Positions 32,607 through 41,055 of a stretch of 52,566 nt of DNA are shown here, piece after piece. Every line of letters starts with the position of its first letter. Within the stretch, counting starts at the first letter, position 1. Position numbers and translations under genes: made by a program. Under the pieces are notes generated by a model. The model did not search any database. It had not been told where the DNA came from and saw only the letters and a list, made by a program, of their open reading frames with translations. The stretch is from JOPF133 sp052144935 (GTDB taxonomy: Bacteria; Acidobacteriota; Terriglobia; Bryobacterales; Bryobacteraceae), in assembly GCA_052144935.1 (NCBI GenBank), contig JBKQPR010000203.1, forward strand, positions 1-52,566. The letters run 5' to 3'.

Positions 32607-33356
32607 TTACCCGACCACGCGCCCCCGATACACCGTCACCGCCGACCCCTCCGCCACGAAGGCCGAATCCGGTTGGCGCTCAAAGCTCTTGGCCAGTTTG
32701 TCGCCGTAAAGGCCCGTGGGGGATCCTTCGAAGACCGCCGCGGTGGCTTTCCATATGCGCCACGGTTCATGCGCCACTTCGTACTCCAGACAGGACCTGT
32801 CGGGTTGCGAGGCATAGCCCCAGTAGTGCTCGGTGATGAACTGTTCGAGCGATCCTTCGGGCGCACGGGCGGGCTTGCCTTCGCACTCCACGCGGATGGA
32901 GTTCCAGGCGCCGCCGTGCTGCCAGCGGTACTCGGCCTGCACCCGGCCGTGCTCGGAAACCGGCTCCATGATGCGGTGCCACATCGGCAGCGCCACGTAG
33001 TTTTCGTGAAACACCAGGCGCGCAACTTTGGCCACCGCGTAACGCGGCACCACTTCCTTGACGAACACCACGCCGCGCCGCGTCTGGCCGGCTTCGCTCC
33101 GCTTCACGTAGAAGCGCAGATTGACTTCGTCGAAATCCGAGTGCAGCGGAATCCAGATCCCGTGGACGCGCGTGCGCAGGAAACGGAAGCCCACCAGGCT
33201 GATGTAAGTCTTGCCGCCGAACTGGTCGAGTTCGGTGCCGCGGGGAACCCAGGCGGCCAGCACGGACGGCTCCACAGCGTAGTTCAGGATGGCCAGGTTG
33301 CGCCATTCGGCGGTGAGGAACTCGCGCCGTGGCATGCGCTCCGTGGGCGGCTCCAT
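32607..33356 (-). CDS. DUF2071 (YqjF-like) protein, copy 2
   Basis: 249 residues, a near-identical sister of the copy at 30400. It lies 19 bases after the stop of the S9 peptidase gene on the same strand, so the two are probably co-transcribed; this close linkage marks this as the ancestral position. Family motifs are the same (YISLVGFRFLRTRVHG, VFVKEVVPRYAVAKVA, EHYWGYASQPDRSCLEYEV). Function unknown. Frame intact. Confidence 0.85.
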   Translation of the reverse strand: MEPPTERMPRREFLTAEWRNLAILNYAVEPSVLAAWVPRGTELDQFGGKTYISLVGFRFLRTRVHGIWIPLHSDFDEVNLRFYVKRSEAGQTRRGVVFVKEVVPRYAVAKVARLVFHENYVALPMWHRIMEPVSEHGRVQAEYRWQHGGAWNSIRVECEGKPARAPEGSLEQFITEHYWGYASQPDRSCLEYEVAHEPWRIWKATAAVFEGSPTGLYGDKLAKSFERQPDSAFVAEGSAVTVYRGRVVG

Positions 33357-33375
33357 GCTCTATGCCAGGGGGGCG

Positions 33376-35811
33376 TTATTGCGCCGTAAAGCCGCCGCGC
33401 CCGCCGCCGCCGGCCGGCACGTGCAACTGGTAGCCTTCGGGCGGCTCCGCTCCCAGCAGGTAGCGCACGAAATAATCCCAACGGCGCCGCGTCATGTAGT
33501 TACTATCTTCGCCGTATCCGTGGCCGCGGTTGGGCAGCAGCAGCAGGTCGAAATCCTTATTGGCTTTGATCAGCTCGCTCACCACTAACAGCGTGTTGTA
33601 TGGCGGCACGTTGTTATCCATGGTGCCGTGCGCCAGCAGCAGGTGGCCCTTCAGATTCTTGGCCTGGAGCTGATTGGCCTGGTTGTCGTAATTGGTGCTG
33701 CCATCGGGATTCTTCGTCAGCAGGCCCTGCCATTTCTCGGCCCAGTCGTCTTCATACTCGCGGTTGTCGTGGTTGCCGGATTCGGAAATTCCCACCTTGA
33801 AGAAATCCGGATAGCGGAACATGGCGTCGGCGGTGGCATACCCGCCGCCCGAATGCCCGTAAATGCCGGCGCGGTTGATATCGATCCACGGATACTTCTG
33901 CGCCAGCTCCTTCATCCCGGCCACCTGGTCGGGCAGCGTGTTATCTCCCATGTTGCCGAAATAGGCTTCGTGGAATTTCTTGGAGCGCCACGGCGTGCCC
34001 ATGCCGTCGATCTCCACCACCACGAAACCCAGTTCGGCCAGCGCCTGGCAATCGCCGCGGGCCGCCGAAAAATTGCGGCTGCCCACGCTCCCGGTCTGAG
34101 GGCCGGGATAGATGTGGTTGACGATCGGGTACTTCCTCTGGGGGTCGAGATTCGACGGCTTGAACATCAGCCCGTAGATATCCGTGACGCCGTCGCGCGC
34201 CTTCACCACGATCGGCTGGGGCGGCTTCCATCCGGTGGCCAGCAGTTTCGAAATGTCGGCGGTCTCCAGTTTGGCCCGCAGGTTCCCCTCGTTATCCCGC
34301 ACCACCGCCGCCGGCGGAACGTCCGGCTTGGAGAAGCTATCGGTGAAATAACCGCCCGTGGGCGAAAGCGTCACATCGTGATTGGCGTCTTCCGGGGTGA
34401 GCAGTTTCTGCCCCGTGCCATCGAGGCCCACGCGGTAGAGATGCACGAAATACGGATCGCGCCCCTTCTCTTTGCCCACGCCCAGGAAATAGGCCACGCG
34501 GTTCTTCTCATCCACGCGCAGCAGTTGCGTGACATTGCCTTCGCCCGATGTGATGCGGTTCTTCATTTTGCCGGTGGTCAAATCGTAGAGGTAAAGCTGG
34601 CCCCAGTTCTCCTTCTCGGAAAACCAGATCACTTCCTTCGAAGCCGGCATGTAGAACCAGTTCACGCGCCCGTTGCCGGATTCGTAAAAGGTGTCGACCT
34701 TCTCCTCCAGCACGTCGCGCACCTTGCCGGTAGCGGCGTCGGCGAGGCGCAGGGTTTCCACCCTGTGGTCGCGCGAGGTGGAAACGAAGGCCAGCTCGGT
34801 TCCGCCGGCGTCCCACTGCACGTCGTCCCAGCCGCTGCGGCAGGCCACGTCGTCGCACAGCGTGGAGCGGTGCTGATCGGGCGGGAGATCCAGCCGCACC
34901 ACGTGCGGATCGTCCACGTCGATAATCACCCGCTGGATGGTGGTGACCACCGCATCGCCCGGCAGCGGGTATTTCCAGGCCTTCAGGGTGGGATGGCCTA
35001 CCTGCGTGTTCACCAGGTACATCTCGCCGACGCCGCGCTGATCCTGCTGGAAGGTGGCGACCTTGCGTGAATCGGGCGACCATGCCACGATCGCCCGGTC
35101 GCTGGTGCTCCATCCGGCGTTGTCGGTGGCGTAACCGAAATCCTTGATCCCGTCCTTGGTGAGCTGGGTCAGCTTGCCGGTAGCCACTTCGCGCACCCAT
35201 AGATTTTCGTCGCGGATGAAGACGGCTTTTTTGCCGTCGGGCGAAAGCGCTTCGTTGCGGCCTCCGCCCCCGCGCCCGCCCCGGCCCCCGCGCCCGCCGC
35301 GTCCGCCGCCCCCACGGCCGGGCCCAGAGGGCACCCCCGCCGCGCCTTCGGCTTCACATTTGGCGCCCTGCACGTCGCAGCTCCAGTGGCGGCCCGAAAG
35401 ATTGAAGGCCACGCTCAAGCCGTCGGCCGAAGGTTCGATTTCGGTGAACGGCAGATGTCCGGCGTCGTATTTCGCGGCCGCGGCCGCCGATAGCGCGGCT
35501 GCCAGCTTGGTGTGGTCGAAAGCCGGCTGGCGCGTGCCCTTGGCAGGATCCACCATCACAAACTCGCTGCCTTCGGGCGTAGTGACGCGATACCAGAAGC
35601 GCTCACCCGCCAGCCAGTTGGGCCGCACACCGCTGCGATAGACCAGCGAGGTGGTGTTATACGCCATGACTTTTTCGGCGCGTTCGTAGTCCGCGGCGGT
35701 GAACGCGCGCCGCGCCGTAGTGGTCTGCTGAGCCAGGCCGGAAATCCCCAGGGCGCCGCCCGCCAGCAGCGCGAGCGGCAGAAAGCGAGAGCGAAATTTA
35801 CGATGTTGCAT
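33376..35811 (-). CDS. Secreted S9B prolyl oligopeptidase (dipeptidyl peptidase IV-like)
   Basis: 811 residues with signal peptide (LPLALLAGGALGISGLAQ). Residues about 60-540 form the DPP-IV beta-propeller (YATDNAGWSTSDRAIVAWSP, NWGQLYLYDLTTGKMKN); the C-terminal alpha/beta hydrolase has Ser654 in GIYGHSGGGYA, Asp732 in AHGTMDNNVP and His764 in LPNRGHGYG. Family enzymes remove dipeptides after proline or alanine; it is likely periplasmic or extracellular. A glycine/arginine-rich insertion (about 158-180, PGRGGGGRGGRGGRGG) interrupts the propeller and another (GGGGRGG) lies at the C terminus; both coincide with GC-rich repeat sequence. ATG start 35811. DUF2071 gene follows closely. Confidence 0.93.
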   Translation of the reverse strand: MQHRKFRSRFLPLALLAGGALGISGLAQQTTTARRAFTAADYERAEKVMAYNTTSLVYRSGVRPNWLAGERFWYRVTTPEGSEFVMVDPAKGTRQPAFDHTKLAAALSAAAAAKYDAGHLPFTEIEPSADGLSVAFNLSGRHWSCDVQGAKCEAEGAAGVPSGPGRGGGGRGGRGGRGGRGGGGRNEALSPDGKKAVFIRDENLWVREVATGKLTQLTKDGIKDFGYATDNAGWSTSDRAIVAWSPDSRKVATFQQDQRGVGEMYLVNTQVGHPTLKAWKYPLPGDAVVTTIQRVIIDVDDPHVVRLDLPPDQHRSTLCDDVACRSGWDDVQWDAGGTELAFVSTSRDHRVETLRLADAATGKVRDVLEEKVDTFYESGNGRVNWFYMPASKEVIWFSEKENWGQLYLYDLTTGKMKNRITSGEGNVTQLLRVDEKNRVAYFLGVGKEKGRDPYFVHLYRVGLDGTGQKLLTPEDANHDVTLSPTGGYFTDSFSKPDVPPAAVVRDNEGNLRAKLETADISKLLATGWKPPQPIVVKARDGVTDIYGLMFKPSNLDPQRKYPIVNHIYPGPQTGSVGSRNFSAARGDCQALAELGFVVVEIDGMGTPWRSKKFHEAYFGNMGDNTLPDQVAGMKELAQKYPWIDINRAGIYGHSGGGYATADAMFRYPDFFKVGISESGNHDNREYEDDWAEKWQGLLTKNPDGSTNYDNQANQLQAKNLKGHLLLAHGTMDNNVPPYNTLLVVSELIKANKDFDLLLLPNRGHGYGEDSNYMTRRRWDYFVRYLLGAEPPEGYQLHVPAGGGGRGGFTAQ

Positions 35812-35897
35812 AATTGGACAGACGAATCATTATACAGCGGCCCTGAATGTGCTTGAAAATCGGGTGCCGCGGCGGATGCCCGCGGAACATTGGCTCT

Positions 35898-36125
35898 ATG
35901 CTGTCTTCGTCGTGCCGCATCGCCACAGTGTGTTGCCTGCTGCTCCCGGTCCGGCTTGCTTCGCAGAATGCTTCGCAGGACACCGCGCAAGGCTCCGCCG
36001 CACCCGCAAACTGCGTCTTCGCCGGCGCGGTATACGATTCGGTTACCCATCAACCCTCGCCAAAGCCAGCGTGGAACTCGATGCCCGCAGCAGCGGCGCG
36101 GTGAGCTGGCGCACCATCACGGACG
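35898..36125 (+). pseudogene. 5' remnant of a secreted carboxypeptidase-regulatory-domain protein
   Basis: ATG 35898 begins with a signal peptide (MLSSSCRIATVCCLLLPVRL), then CVFAGAVYDSVTHQP; after CCC 36054-36056 the sense moves to another frame, LAKASVELDARSSGAVSWRT then ITDAAGA. Together this is the N-terminal end of a carboxypeptidase-regulatory-like or TonB-receptor-type domain. Similarity ends near 36125, at the joint with the toxin gene read on the other strand. Not functional. Confidence 0.6.
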
Positions 36126-36265
36126 CCGCCGGCGCGGTCGGCGAGATAGCGATCGAGACAGTAGAGAATCTGCATAGCGGTTTCGCGGTCAATGACCCGT
36201 AGATCGGCGCGGGCTTCCGGCGACCAGATGACCGCAACCCGCTCGGGCGCGGGATCTTCGCTCAC
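36050..36265 (-). pseudogene. Truncated ParE/RelE-type toxin gene
   Basis: GTG 36265 starts SEDPAPERVAVIWSPEARAD, then LRVIDRETAMQILYCLDRYL, the N-terminal half of a RelE/ParE toxin. From about residue 47 the frame runs antisense through the carboxypeptidase-regulatory remnant, so the catalytic C-terminal strands are missing. It overlaps the antitoxin stop by four bases, the normal arrangement. The toxin is probably inactive. Confidence 0.72.
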
Positions 36266-36522
36266 CGGCTCAGCCCGAACTCGCGCAGGATCTCCTCGTG
36301 TGCTATACCTTCGCCACGAGCCAGCGAAGCACGGGCGTGGTCCAACGCCGCGGCCGCGCCAGGTGTGATCTCTTCCTCATCGAACGGAGCCAGGGCCAGC
36401 GAGCGTGCCAGCGGTTCCACCATCACTTCGAGCAGGCCCCGCACCGCGTTCAGCTTCTCGGCCGGCAACATGTCCAGCAGCGCGTGGGCCTGCTGACGTT
36501 CTTGATCGAGATTCGGTTCCAT
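36262..36522 (-). CDS. Antitoxin of the truncated ParE/RelE pair
   Basis: ATG 36522 gives 86 residues (MEPNLDQERQQAHALLDMLP). The layout, an N-terminal dimerisation region with LPAEKLNAVRGLLEVMVEPL and an acidic C-terminal helix LARGEGIAHEEILREFG, is that of small antitoxins found with RelE/ParE toxins; the last motif is the toxin-masking helix. An ATG at 36555 would add 11 residues. Its own frame is intact even though the toxin gene is truncated. Confidence 0.75.
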   Translation of the reverse strand: MEPNLDQERQQAHALLDMLPAEKLNAVRGLLEVMVEPLARSLALAPFDEEEITPGAAAALDHARASLARGEGIAHEEILREFGLSR

Positions 36523-36656
36523 TCGGAAACTGTCTATAACGTCATTATGCCGCATTCGGCGGCGTGGCGCTTACGGGAACGGCTCCCTACCACCCCGCCC
36601 GTAACCTTTGATTTGGTGCTACAGTCAATTCCTAAACAGGCATAAATTAAGAAACC

Positions 36657-39137
36657 ATGGATTCCAACCAAGCGCCCGGCGCATCCCCTTCGCGGTATCT
36701 CCCCCTGCTGCTGCTCCTGTTTGCGGGCAGCGGCTGCTCCGCGCTGATCTATGAAATCGTGTGGTACCAGATGCTCCAACTGGCCATCGGCTCGACGGCT
36801 GTGTCGCTGGGATTCCTGCTGGCCACTTATATGGGCGGCCTGTGCATCGGCAGCGTCGGGCTGCCACGCCTGCGCATGATCCGGCAGAACCCTCTGCACG
36901 TTTATGCGCTGCTGGAGCTGGGCATCGCCGCGTGCGGCATTCTGGTGCTGGTGTGCATGCCGCTGATCGACCGCGTGTACATTGCCGCCGTGGGCAACGG
37001 GCTGCCCGGCATGTTGCTGCGCGGCTGGATCTCGGCCATCTGCCTGCTGCCGCCCACCATCCTGATGGGGGCGTCGCTGCCGGCCATCGTGCGCTGGGTG
37101 GAATCCACGCCGCGCGGCGTTTCCTGGTGGGGTCTGCTCTACGGCGGCAATACCGTGGGCGCGGTGGTTGGCTGCCTGCTGGCGGGCTTCTACCTGCTGC
37201 GCATTTACGACCTCGCCGTGGCCACCTTTGCGGCCGTCGCCATCAACGTGGTGGTGGCGCTGGTGAGCTTCGCGCTGGCGCGGCTGCCCCTGCCTACCGC
37301 CACGGAGAGCGAGGTGCTGGCCGCCGAAAGCGGGGCCATGGCCACCGAAAGCGGCGCGGGCCCAGAGGGCGCCATGGCCGGCAGCAAGGGCGACGGACCG
37401 CTGTGGCCGGTCTACGTCACCATCGGAGTTTCGGGCGCCTGTGCGCTGGGCGCCGAAGTGATCTGGACGCGCCTGATGGGCATGCTGATGGGCGCCACGG
37501 TGTACGTCTTCTCCATCATCCTGGCGGTGTTTCTGATTGGACTGGCGCTGGGCAGCTCGGCCGGATCGTGGCTGCTGCGCGTCATGCCCGGCGCGCGCAA
37601 TGCCCGCCTGGCGCTGGGCTGGTGCCAGGTGCTGCTCACCCTGGGCATCGCCTGGACCGCCTGGATGATCGCCGATTCCCTGCCGTACTGGCCCATCAAT
37701 CCGCTGCTCACCACCAGCCCCTGGTTCACATTCCAGCTCGATATGGCGCGCACCCTGTGGGCGCTCCTGCCGGCTACCGTGTTGTGGGGCGCCAGCTTCC
37801 CCCTGGCCCTGGCCGCGGTGGCCGCCCCCAGACAGGACCCCGGCAGCGTGGTGGGCGGCATCTACGCGGCCAACACCCTGGGCTGCATTGTGGGCGCCCT
37901 GCTGGTCAGCCTGATGCTGATCCCCTGGATCGGCACGCAGGATTCCCAGCGCCTGCTGTTGGTGCTGTCCGCCGCCAGCGCCTGGCTGCTGCTGGTGCCG
38001 TACGTATGGGAGCACCGGTCGAAACCCGCGGCCGTGGGCCTGGCGGCTTCCATGTTGGGCGCGGGACTGTTGGTGGGCGGCGTACACATGGTGCCCGGCG
38101 AGCTGATCGCCTACGGCCGTAAGATGGCCGTGAACCAGGGCAAGTCCAAGGTGCTGTATACCGTGGAGGGGCGCAACTCGTCGGTGGCCATTACGCAGTG
38201 GAACGATGGGGCCATCGAAATCGACGTAAACGGCCACGTGGAGGCCACCACCGAGGCTTACGATATGAAGCTGCAGCGCATGGTGGGCCACCTTCCGGCG
38301 CTGCTGCATCCCGATCCCAAATCGGTGCTGGGCATCGGCTTCGGCGCGGGCGTTTCGGCGGGGACGTTCACCCGCTACCCCGGCATTCAGAAGATCACGG
38401 TGTGCGAGATCGAGCCGGTGATCCCGCCCACCTCCACGCGCTTTTTCGGCAAGCAGGATTACGAGGTGTACCACAACCCGCGCACCCGCGTGGTGTTCGA
38501 CGACGCCCGCCACTACGTGATCACCACCCGCGAGAAATTCGACGTGATCGCCTCCGACCCGCTGGACGTTTTCGTGAAGGGCACCGCCGCGCTCTATTCC
38601 AAGGAGTACTTCGAATCGATCAAGGCGCACCTCAACCCCGGAGGGATGTTCAGCCTGTACGTGCCGCTCTACGAAACCGACGAGCGCACCATCAAGAGCG
38701 AGCTGGCCACCTTCTTCTCCGCCTTCCCTTATGGCACGGTGTGGGCCAATACGGTGGACGGGCAGGGCTACGATATGGTGTTTATGGGCCAGGCGGAGCC
38801 TCTGAAGATCGACCTGGACGAAGTGCAGCGCCGCCTGGACAGCCCGGGCTACGCCCCCGTGGCGCAATCCCTGCACGACATCGGAGTGAATTCGGCGACC
38901 GACTTATTCGCCACTTATGCCGGCCAGCAATCCGACTTAGGTCCCTGGGTGATCGGCGCCGAACTCAACCGCGACGGAGACCTGAAGCTGCAGTACCTAG
39001 GCGGATGGGGCATTAACTCGGCGATGGAAGATTACTTATACCGCCAGATGATGAGTTACCGCCAGTCTCCCTCGAACATCTTCACGGGGACGCCCGAGCA
39101 CCTGCTGGCGCTGGTGCACGCGCTCAACGGGCAGTGA
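36657..39137 (+). CDS. Membrane protein fused to a spermidine-synthase-like domain
   Basis: 826 residues. The N-terminal half (to about 480) has about a dozen membrane helices in two blocks (LPLLLLLFAGSGCSALIYEI starts the first, YVTIGVSGACALGAEVIWTR the second), separated by an alanine/glutamate-rich linker around 220-245. The C-terminal half is a class I methyltransferase-like spermidine synthase domain: VLGIGFGAGVSAGTF at about 556-570, VCEIEPVI, DDARHYVI and FDVIASDPLDVF. The catalytic Asp of true spermidine synthases is not clearly placed, so aminopropyl transfer is uncertain. Such fusions are common in Acidobacteria and Planctomycetes, function unproven. Start ATG 36657. Single gene. 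Confidence 0.87.
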   Translation: MDSNQAPGASPSRYLPLLLLLFAGSGCSALIYEIVWYQMLQLAIGSTAVSLGFLLATYMGGLCIGSVGLPRLRMIRQNPLHVYALLELGIAACGILVLVCMPLIDRVYIAAVGNGLPGMLLRGWISAICLLPPTILMGASLPAIVRWVESTPRGVSWWGLLYGGNTVGAVVGCLLAGFYLLRIYDLAVATFAAVAINVVVALVSFALARLPLPTATESEVLAAESGAMATESGAGPEGAMAGSKGDGPLWPVYVTIGVSGACALGAEVIWTRLMGMLMGATVYVFSIILAVFLIGLALGSSAGSWLLRVMPGARNARLALGWCQVLLTLGIAWTAWMIADSLPYWPINPLLTTSPWFTFQLDMARTLWALLPATVLWGASFPLALAAVAAPRQDPGSVVGGIYAANTLGCIVGALLVSLMLIPWIGTQDSQRLLLVLSAASAWLLLVPYVWEHRSKPAAVGLAASMLGAGLLVGGVHMVPGELIAYGRKMAVNQGKSKVLYTVEGRNSSVAITQWNDGAIEIDVNGHVEATTEAYDMKLQRMVGHLPALLHPDPKSVLGIGFGAGVSAGTFTRYPGIQKITVCEIEPVIPPTSTRFFGKQDYEVYHNPRTRVVFDDARHYVITTREKFDVIASDPLDVFVKGTAALYSKEYFESIKAHLNPGGMFSLYVPLYETDERTIKSELATFFSAFPYGTVWANTVDGQGYDMVFMGQAEPLKIDLDEVQRRLDSPGYAPVAQSLHDIGVNSATDLFATYAGQQSDLGPWVIGAELNRDGDLKLQYLGGWGINSAMEDYLYRQMMSYRQSPSNIFTGTPEHLLALVHALNGQ

Positions 39138-39148
39138 GGCCCCGCCCT

Positions 39149-39190
39149 CACCGCAGAGGCGCAGAGAACACAGAGGCTACGCGGAGAAGC
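39149..39190. repeat. Degenerate copy of the ACCGCGGAGACGCGGAGG repeat
   Basis: CACCGCAGAGGCGCAGAGAA followed by a second GAGGCTACGCGGAGAA block resembles one arm of the long inverted repeat at 42545-42678. The remainder of 39191-39311 holds no gene; near 39267 a GTGGGTCCACTTGAAAAGCG block has an inverted partner near 40310-40335. Confidence 0.45.
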
Positions 39191-39311
39191 ACTTCTTGTG
39201 CCTGCTGGCCGCCGGCGCCTCGGCTCCGAGGAAGCGCGCTAGCTTTTCGCAATGGTCTCCTTGATGGGAGTGGGTCCACTTGAAAAGCGGGTGTTACAGG
39301 AAAATTGTGGT

Positions 39312-39920
39312 CTATGGTGCATGACGTGGTGCGTCTTTCTCTGAGCAATCAATCCGCAGCCGCGTAACGTCTGGTGCACTTCTGACGGCCAGCAGTTTCG
39401 TGCCTGGCTGCGGATGGACTGTGAAATCAATTTGGGCGCAGATCGGATCGTGATTATCTGCCGTAATTCTTATCTTGGCCGTCCACAAACCAATTCCTAA
39501 AGTCCTGGCTATTTCATTCCCAGATGAGTTGTACCACATTGCTGTCAATGGCACCGATGCCTGCGGAAATGCGCTACGAGAAACTTGGTCTTCGTGACGT
39601 GTCAAAAAGATAGGGAAGCGTTGGAACTCATTCCATCCAAGGTCGAGAACATCGGTACGCCCGTACCCGCCAGTAGACTCCACGAACCAGATCACTGGGT
39701 TAACCGTGAACTGATGTACACCTTCTAATGAATACGATATGCTACAGCGGACATTGTAGATAACATCTCTAGGTGATTTGTGATTATTCTTCACCGACAG
39801 CACTGAGGAATACAACGTACCAAACGGGACAGGGAATGTTAATGGTCCATAAGCAGTAAATTCCTCAAAATCCATCGAGCGTTTAGGGGACGGAACATCG
39901 ATCTTCGGCTGAATCGGCAT
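39312..39920 (-). CDS. Unknown protein, probably a frameshifted membrane-anchored protein
   Basis: The ATG frame gives 202 residues (MPIQPKIDVPSPKRSMDFEE; SLEGVHQFTVNPVIWFVEST; DICSEK-like end) of beta-rich character and no known family. Upstream sense sequence continues: DVIQHIYSVSE immediately precedes the Met, and in the next frame, ahead of a CCCC run at 39990-39993, a membrane helix WVTISLFALSAALIVIALW and KIEEKAIAVKG are encoded to about 40130. Joining them would give about 270 residues with one N-terminal membrane anchor, but I find no start codon for that form. The nominal ATG could therefore be an internal one. Confidence 0.5.
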   Translation of the reverse strand: MPIQPKIDVPSPKRSMDFEEFTAYGPLTFPVPFGTLYSSVLSVKNNHKSPRDVIYNVRCSISYSLEGVHQFTVNPVIWFVESTGGYGRTDVLDLGWNEFQRFPIFLTRHEDQVSRSAFPQASVPLTAMWYNSSGNEIARTLGIGLWTAKIRITADNHDPICAQIDFTVHPQPGTKLLAVRSAPDVTRLRIDCSEKDAPRHAP

Positions 39921-40143
39921 CTCCGAAACAGAGTAAATATGCTGGATTACATCTCTGCCAGCTACCGGGCTATTTATCTCCTCGCGTCTCCCCTTTCACG
40001 GCAATAGCTTTCTCTTCTATCTTTCCCCAGGCAACATTTGCCAAGAATTTCCAGAGCGCAATCACGATTAGGGCGGCAGAAAGGGCAAAGAGAGAGATCG
40101 TTACCCAATGAGCAGAGTGTAGCCAAGCTGGATATCCCTTGAC

Positions 40144-40209
40144 TCACAGCGAACCCAAGGCGCCCACCAGGACGCCGACGGCCAACGCCGCGTATTCTTT
40201 GGAGGACAT
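40144..40209 (-). CDS. Possible 21-residue hydrophobic peptide
   Basis: ATG 40209 follows GGAGGGA and encodes MSSKEYAALAVGVLVGALGS plus Leu, then a stop. The hydrophobic centre would span a membrane only marginally. It stands just before the membrane helix of the frameshifted protein downstream and may be a relic of that gene's start. The surrounding 40210-40473 shows no other gene. Confidence 0.25.
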   Translation of the reverse strand: MSSKEYAALAVGVLVGALGSL

Positions 40210-40473
40210 TCCCTCCAGCCTAGCCGTTCTAAAGCGCCATCGCAAACCGACAGGGCTTCTGAGGTGCCGGAGTGCTCAACCGCAAAAGGATCGGCCTTGT
40301 GAAGGGTCCGATTTTCAAATGGACCCACCACCCCTTGATGCGCCGGCTTACTGAAAGCCCCCAAAGCCCCCAAAGCGCCCCGGTCCGCGTCCCGTAGCGT
40401 GCGACCCCGGTCCGGAGCGTAACAGTCCAATCCTTTCTCTACATCGTTATGGGAATGTTCTTTCATATTCCAT

Positions 40474-40749
40474 TCAGGACCGGTCCTGTGCAGCGTGATA
40501 AATCCGCATGACTTCGATGGTCTGCTCTCTCACGCGGAAGACCGCCACATACGGCGTGGGAGGAAACAATAGCTCTCGGGTTCCGCTCTCGCGCCCGGGA
40601 CGGCCCCGCCCCGGCCACTGTTTCAGAGAGCGGATATCCTCATACAGCTTTCGCATCGTAGGCTGCCGGTAGCTCGGATGGTGCTCTTTGAGGTATTCGC
40701 TGATGTGCTGCATGTCCGCTGCGGCGGCGGGCGTCCAACGGATTCGCAT
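40474..40749 (-). CDS. ParE/RelE-type toxin
   Basis: 91 residues, full length for the superfamily: MRIRWTPAAAADMQHISEYL, KLYEDIRSLKQWPGRGRPGR, ELLFPPTPYVAVFRVREQTI, VMRIYHAAQDRS. The ending (strand, then YHAAQDR) is typical of ParE-like gyrase inhibitors. Two bases separate it from the upstream antitoxin stop. Frame intact, so this is the best preserved toxin pair with the PIN module. Confidence 0.85.
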   Translation of the reverse strand: MRIRWTPAAAADMQHISEYLKEHHPSYRQPTMRKLYEDIRSLKQWPGRGRPGRESGTRELLFPPTPYVAVFRVREQTIEVMRIYHAAQDRS

Positions 40750-40751
40750 TT

Positions 40752-40976
40752 CTATGAGCGCAACATCTGCTCCAGGCGAGCGTCCATTTCCTCTTCTTCA
40801 ATGAACTCGCCCCGGTCGGCCTGTGCGATGCCTTCCCGCACCGCTCGACGAAAGCGGGCCTCTTCCTGAAGCAGGCGCAAGGCTGCCTCCTTCACCAATC
40901 GCTCGGCGTCGGTGCCTGCGTGGGAGGCGATTTGCGAAAGCTGCGCTTCCTGCTCGGGCGTGAAATGGACTTCCAT
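40752..40976 (-). CDS. Antitoxin of the ParE/RelE pair
   Basis: ATG 40976 gives 74 residues: MEVHFTPEQEAQLSQIASHA, AERLVKEAALRLLQEEARFR, then an acidic helix IAQADRGEFIEEEEMDARLE that should mask the toxin. A decayed paralogue of its N-terminal half lies at 118-240. Open sequence upstream of this ATG runs antisense through dusB and is not part of the gene. Confidence 0.85.
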   Translation of the reverse strand: MEVHFTPEQEAQLSQIASHAGTDAERLVKEAALRLLQEEARFRRAVREGIAQADRGEFIEEEEMDARLEQMLRS

Positions 40977-41055
40977 GCCCTTCAAGATACGCGAAAACCG
41001 GAAACGAGGCAACACGGGGAAACGAAAGTCGTTAGAATTAAAGCATCCGAAGGTC

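Noticed and set aside
32607..33356. Several long plus-strand frames opposite both DUF2071 copies
   Set aside because: Both copies show the same shadow frames because the sequence is duplicated; the minus-strand frames match a known family.
36534..38876. 780-residue minus-strand frame opposite the spermidine-synthase-like gene
   Set aside because: Low-complexity His/Gln/Arg/Gly translation with no motif; the plus strand shows membrane helices and a methyltransferase-like domain.
40101..40466. 121-residue minus-strand gene (MKEHSHNDVEKG)
   Set aside because: Composition wanders, includes repeat sequence (GVVGPFENRTLHK) and overlaps the better ribosome-site-preceded small peptide; no family look.
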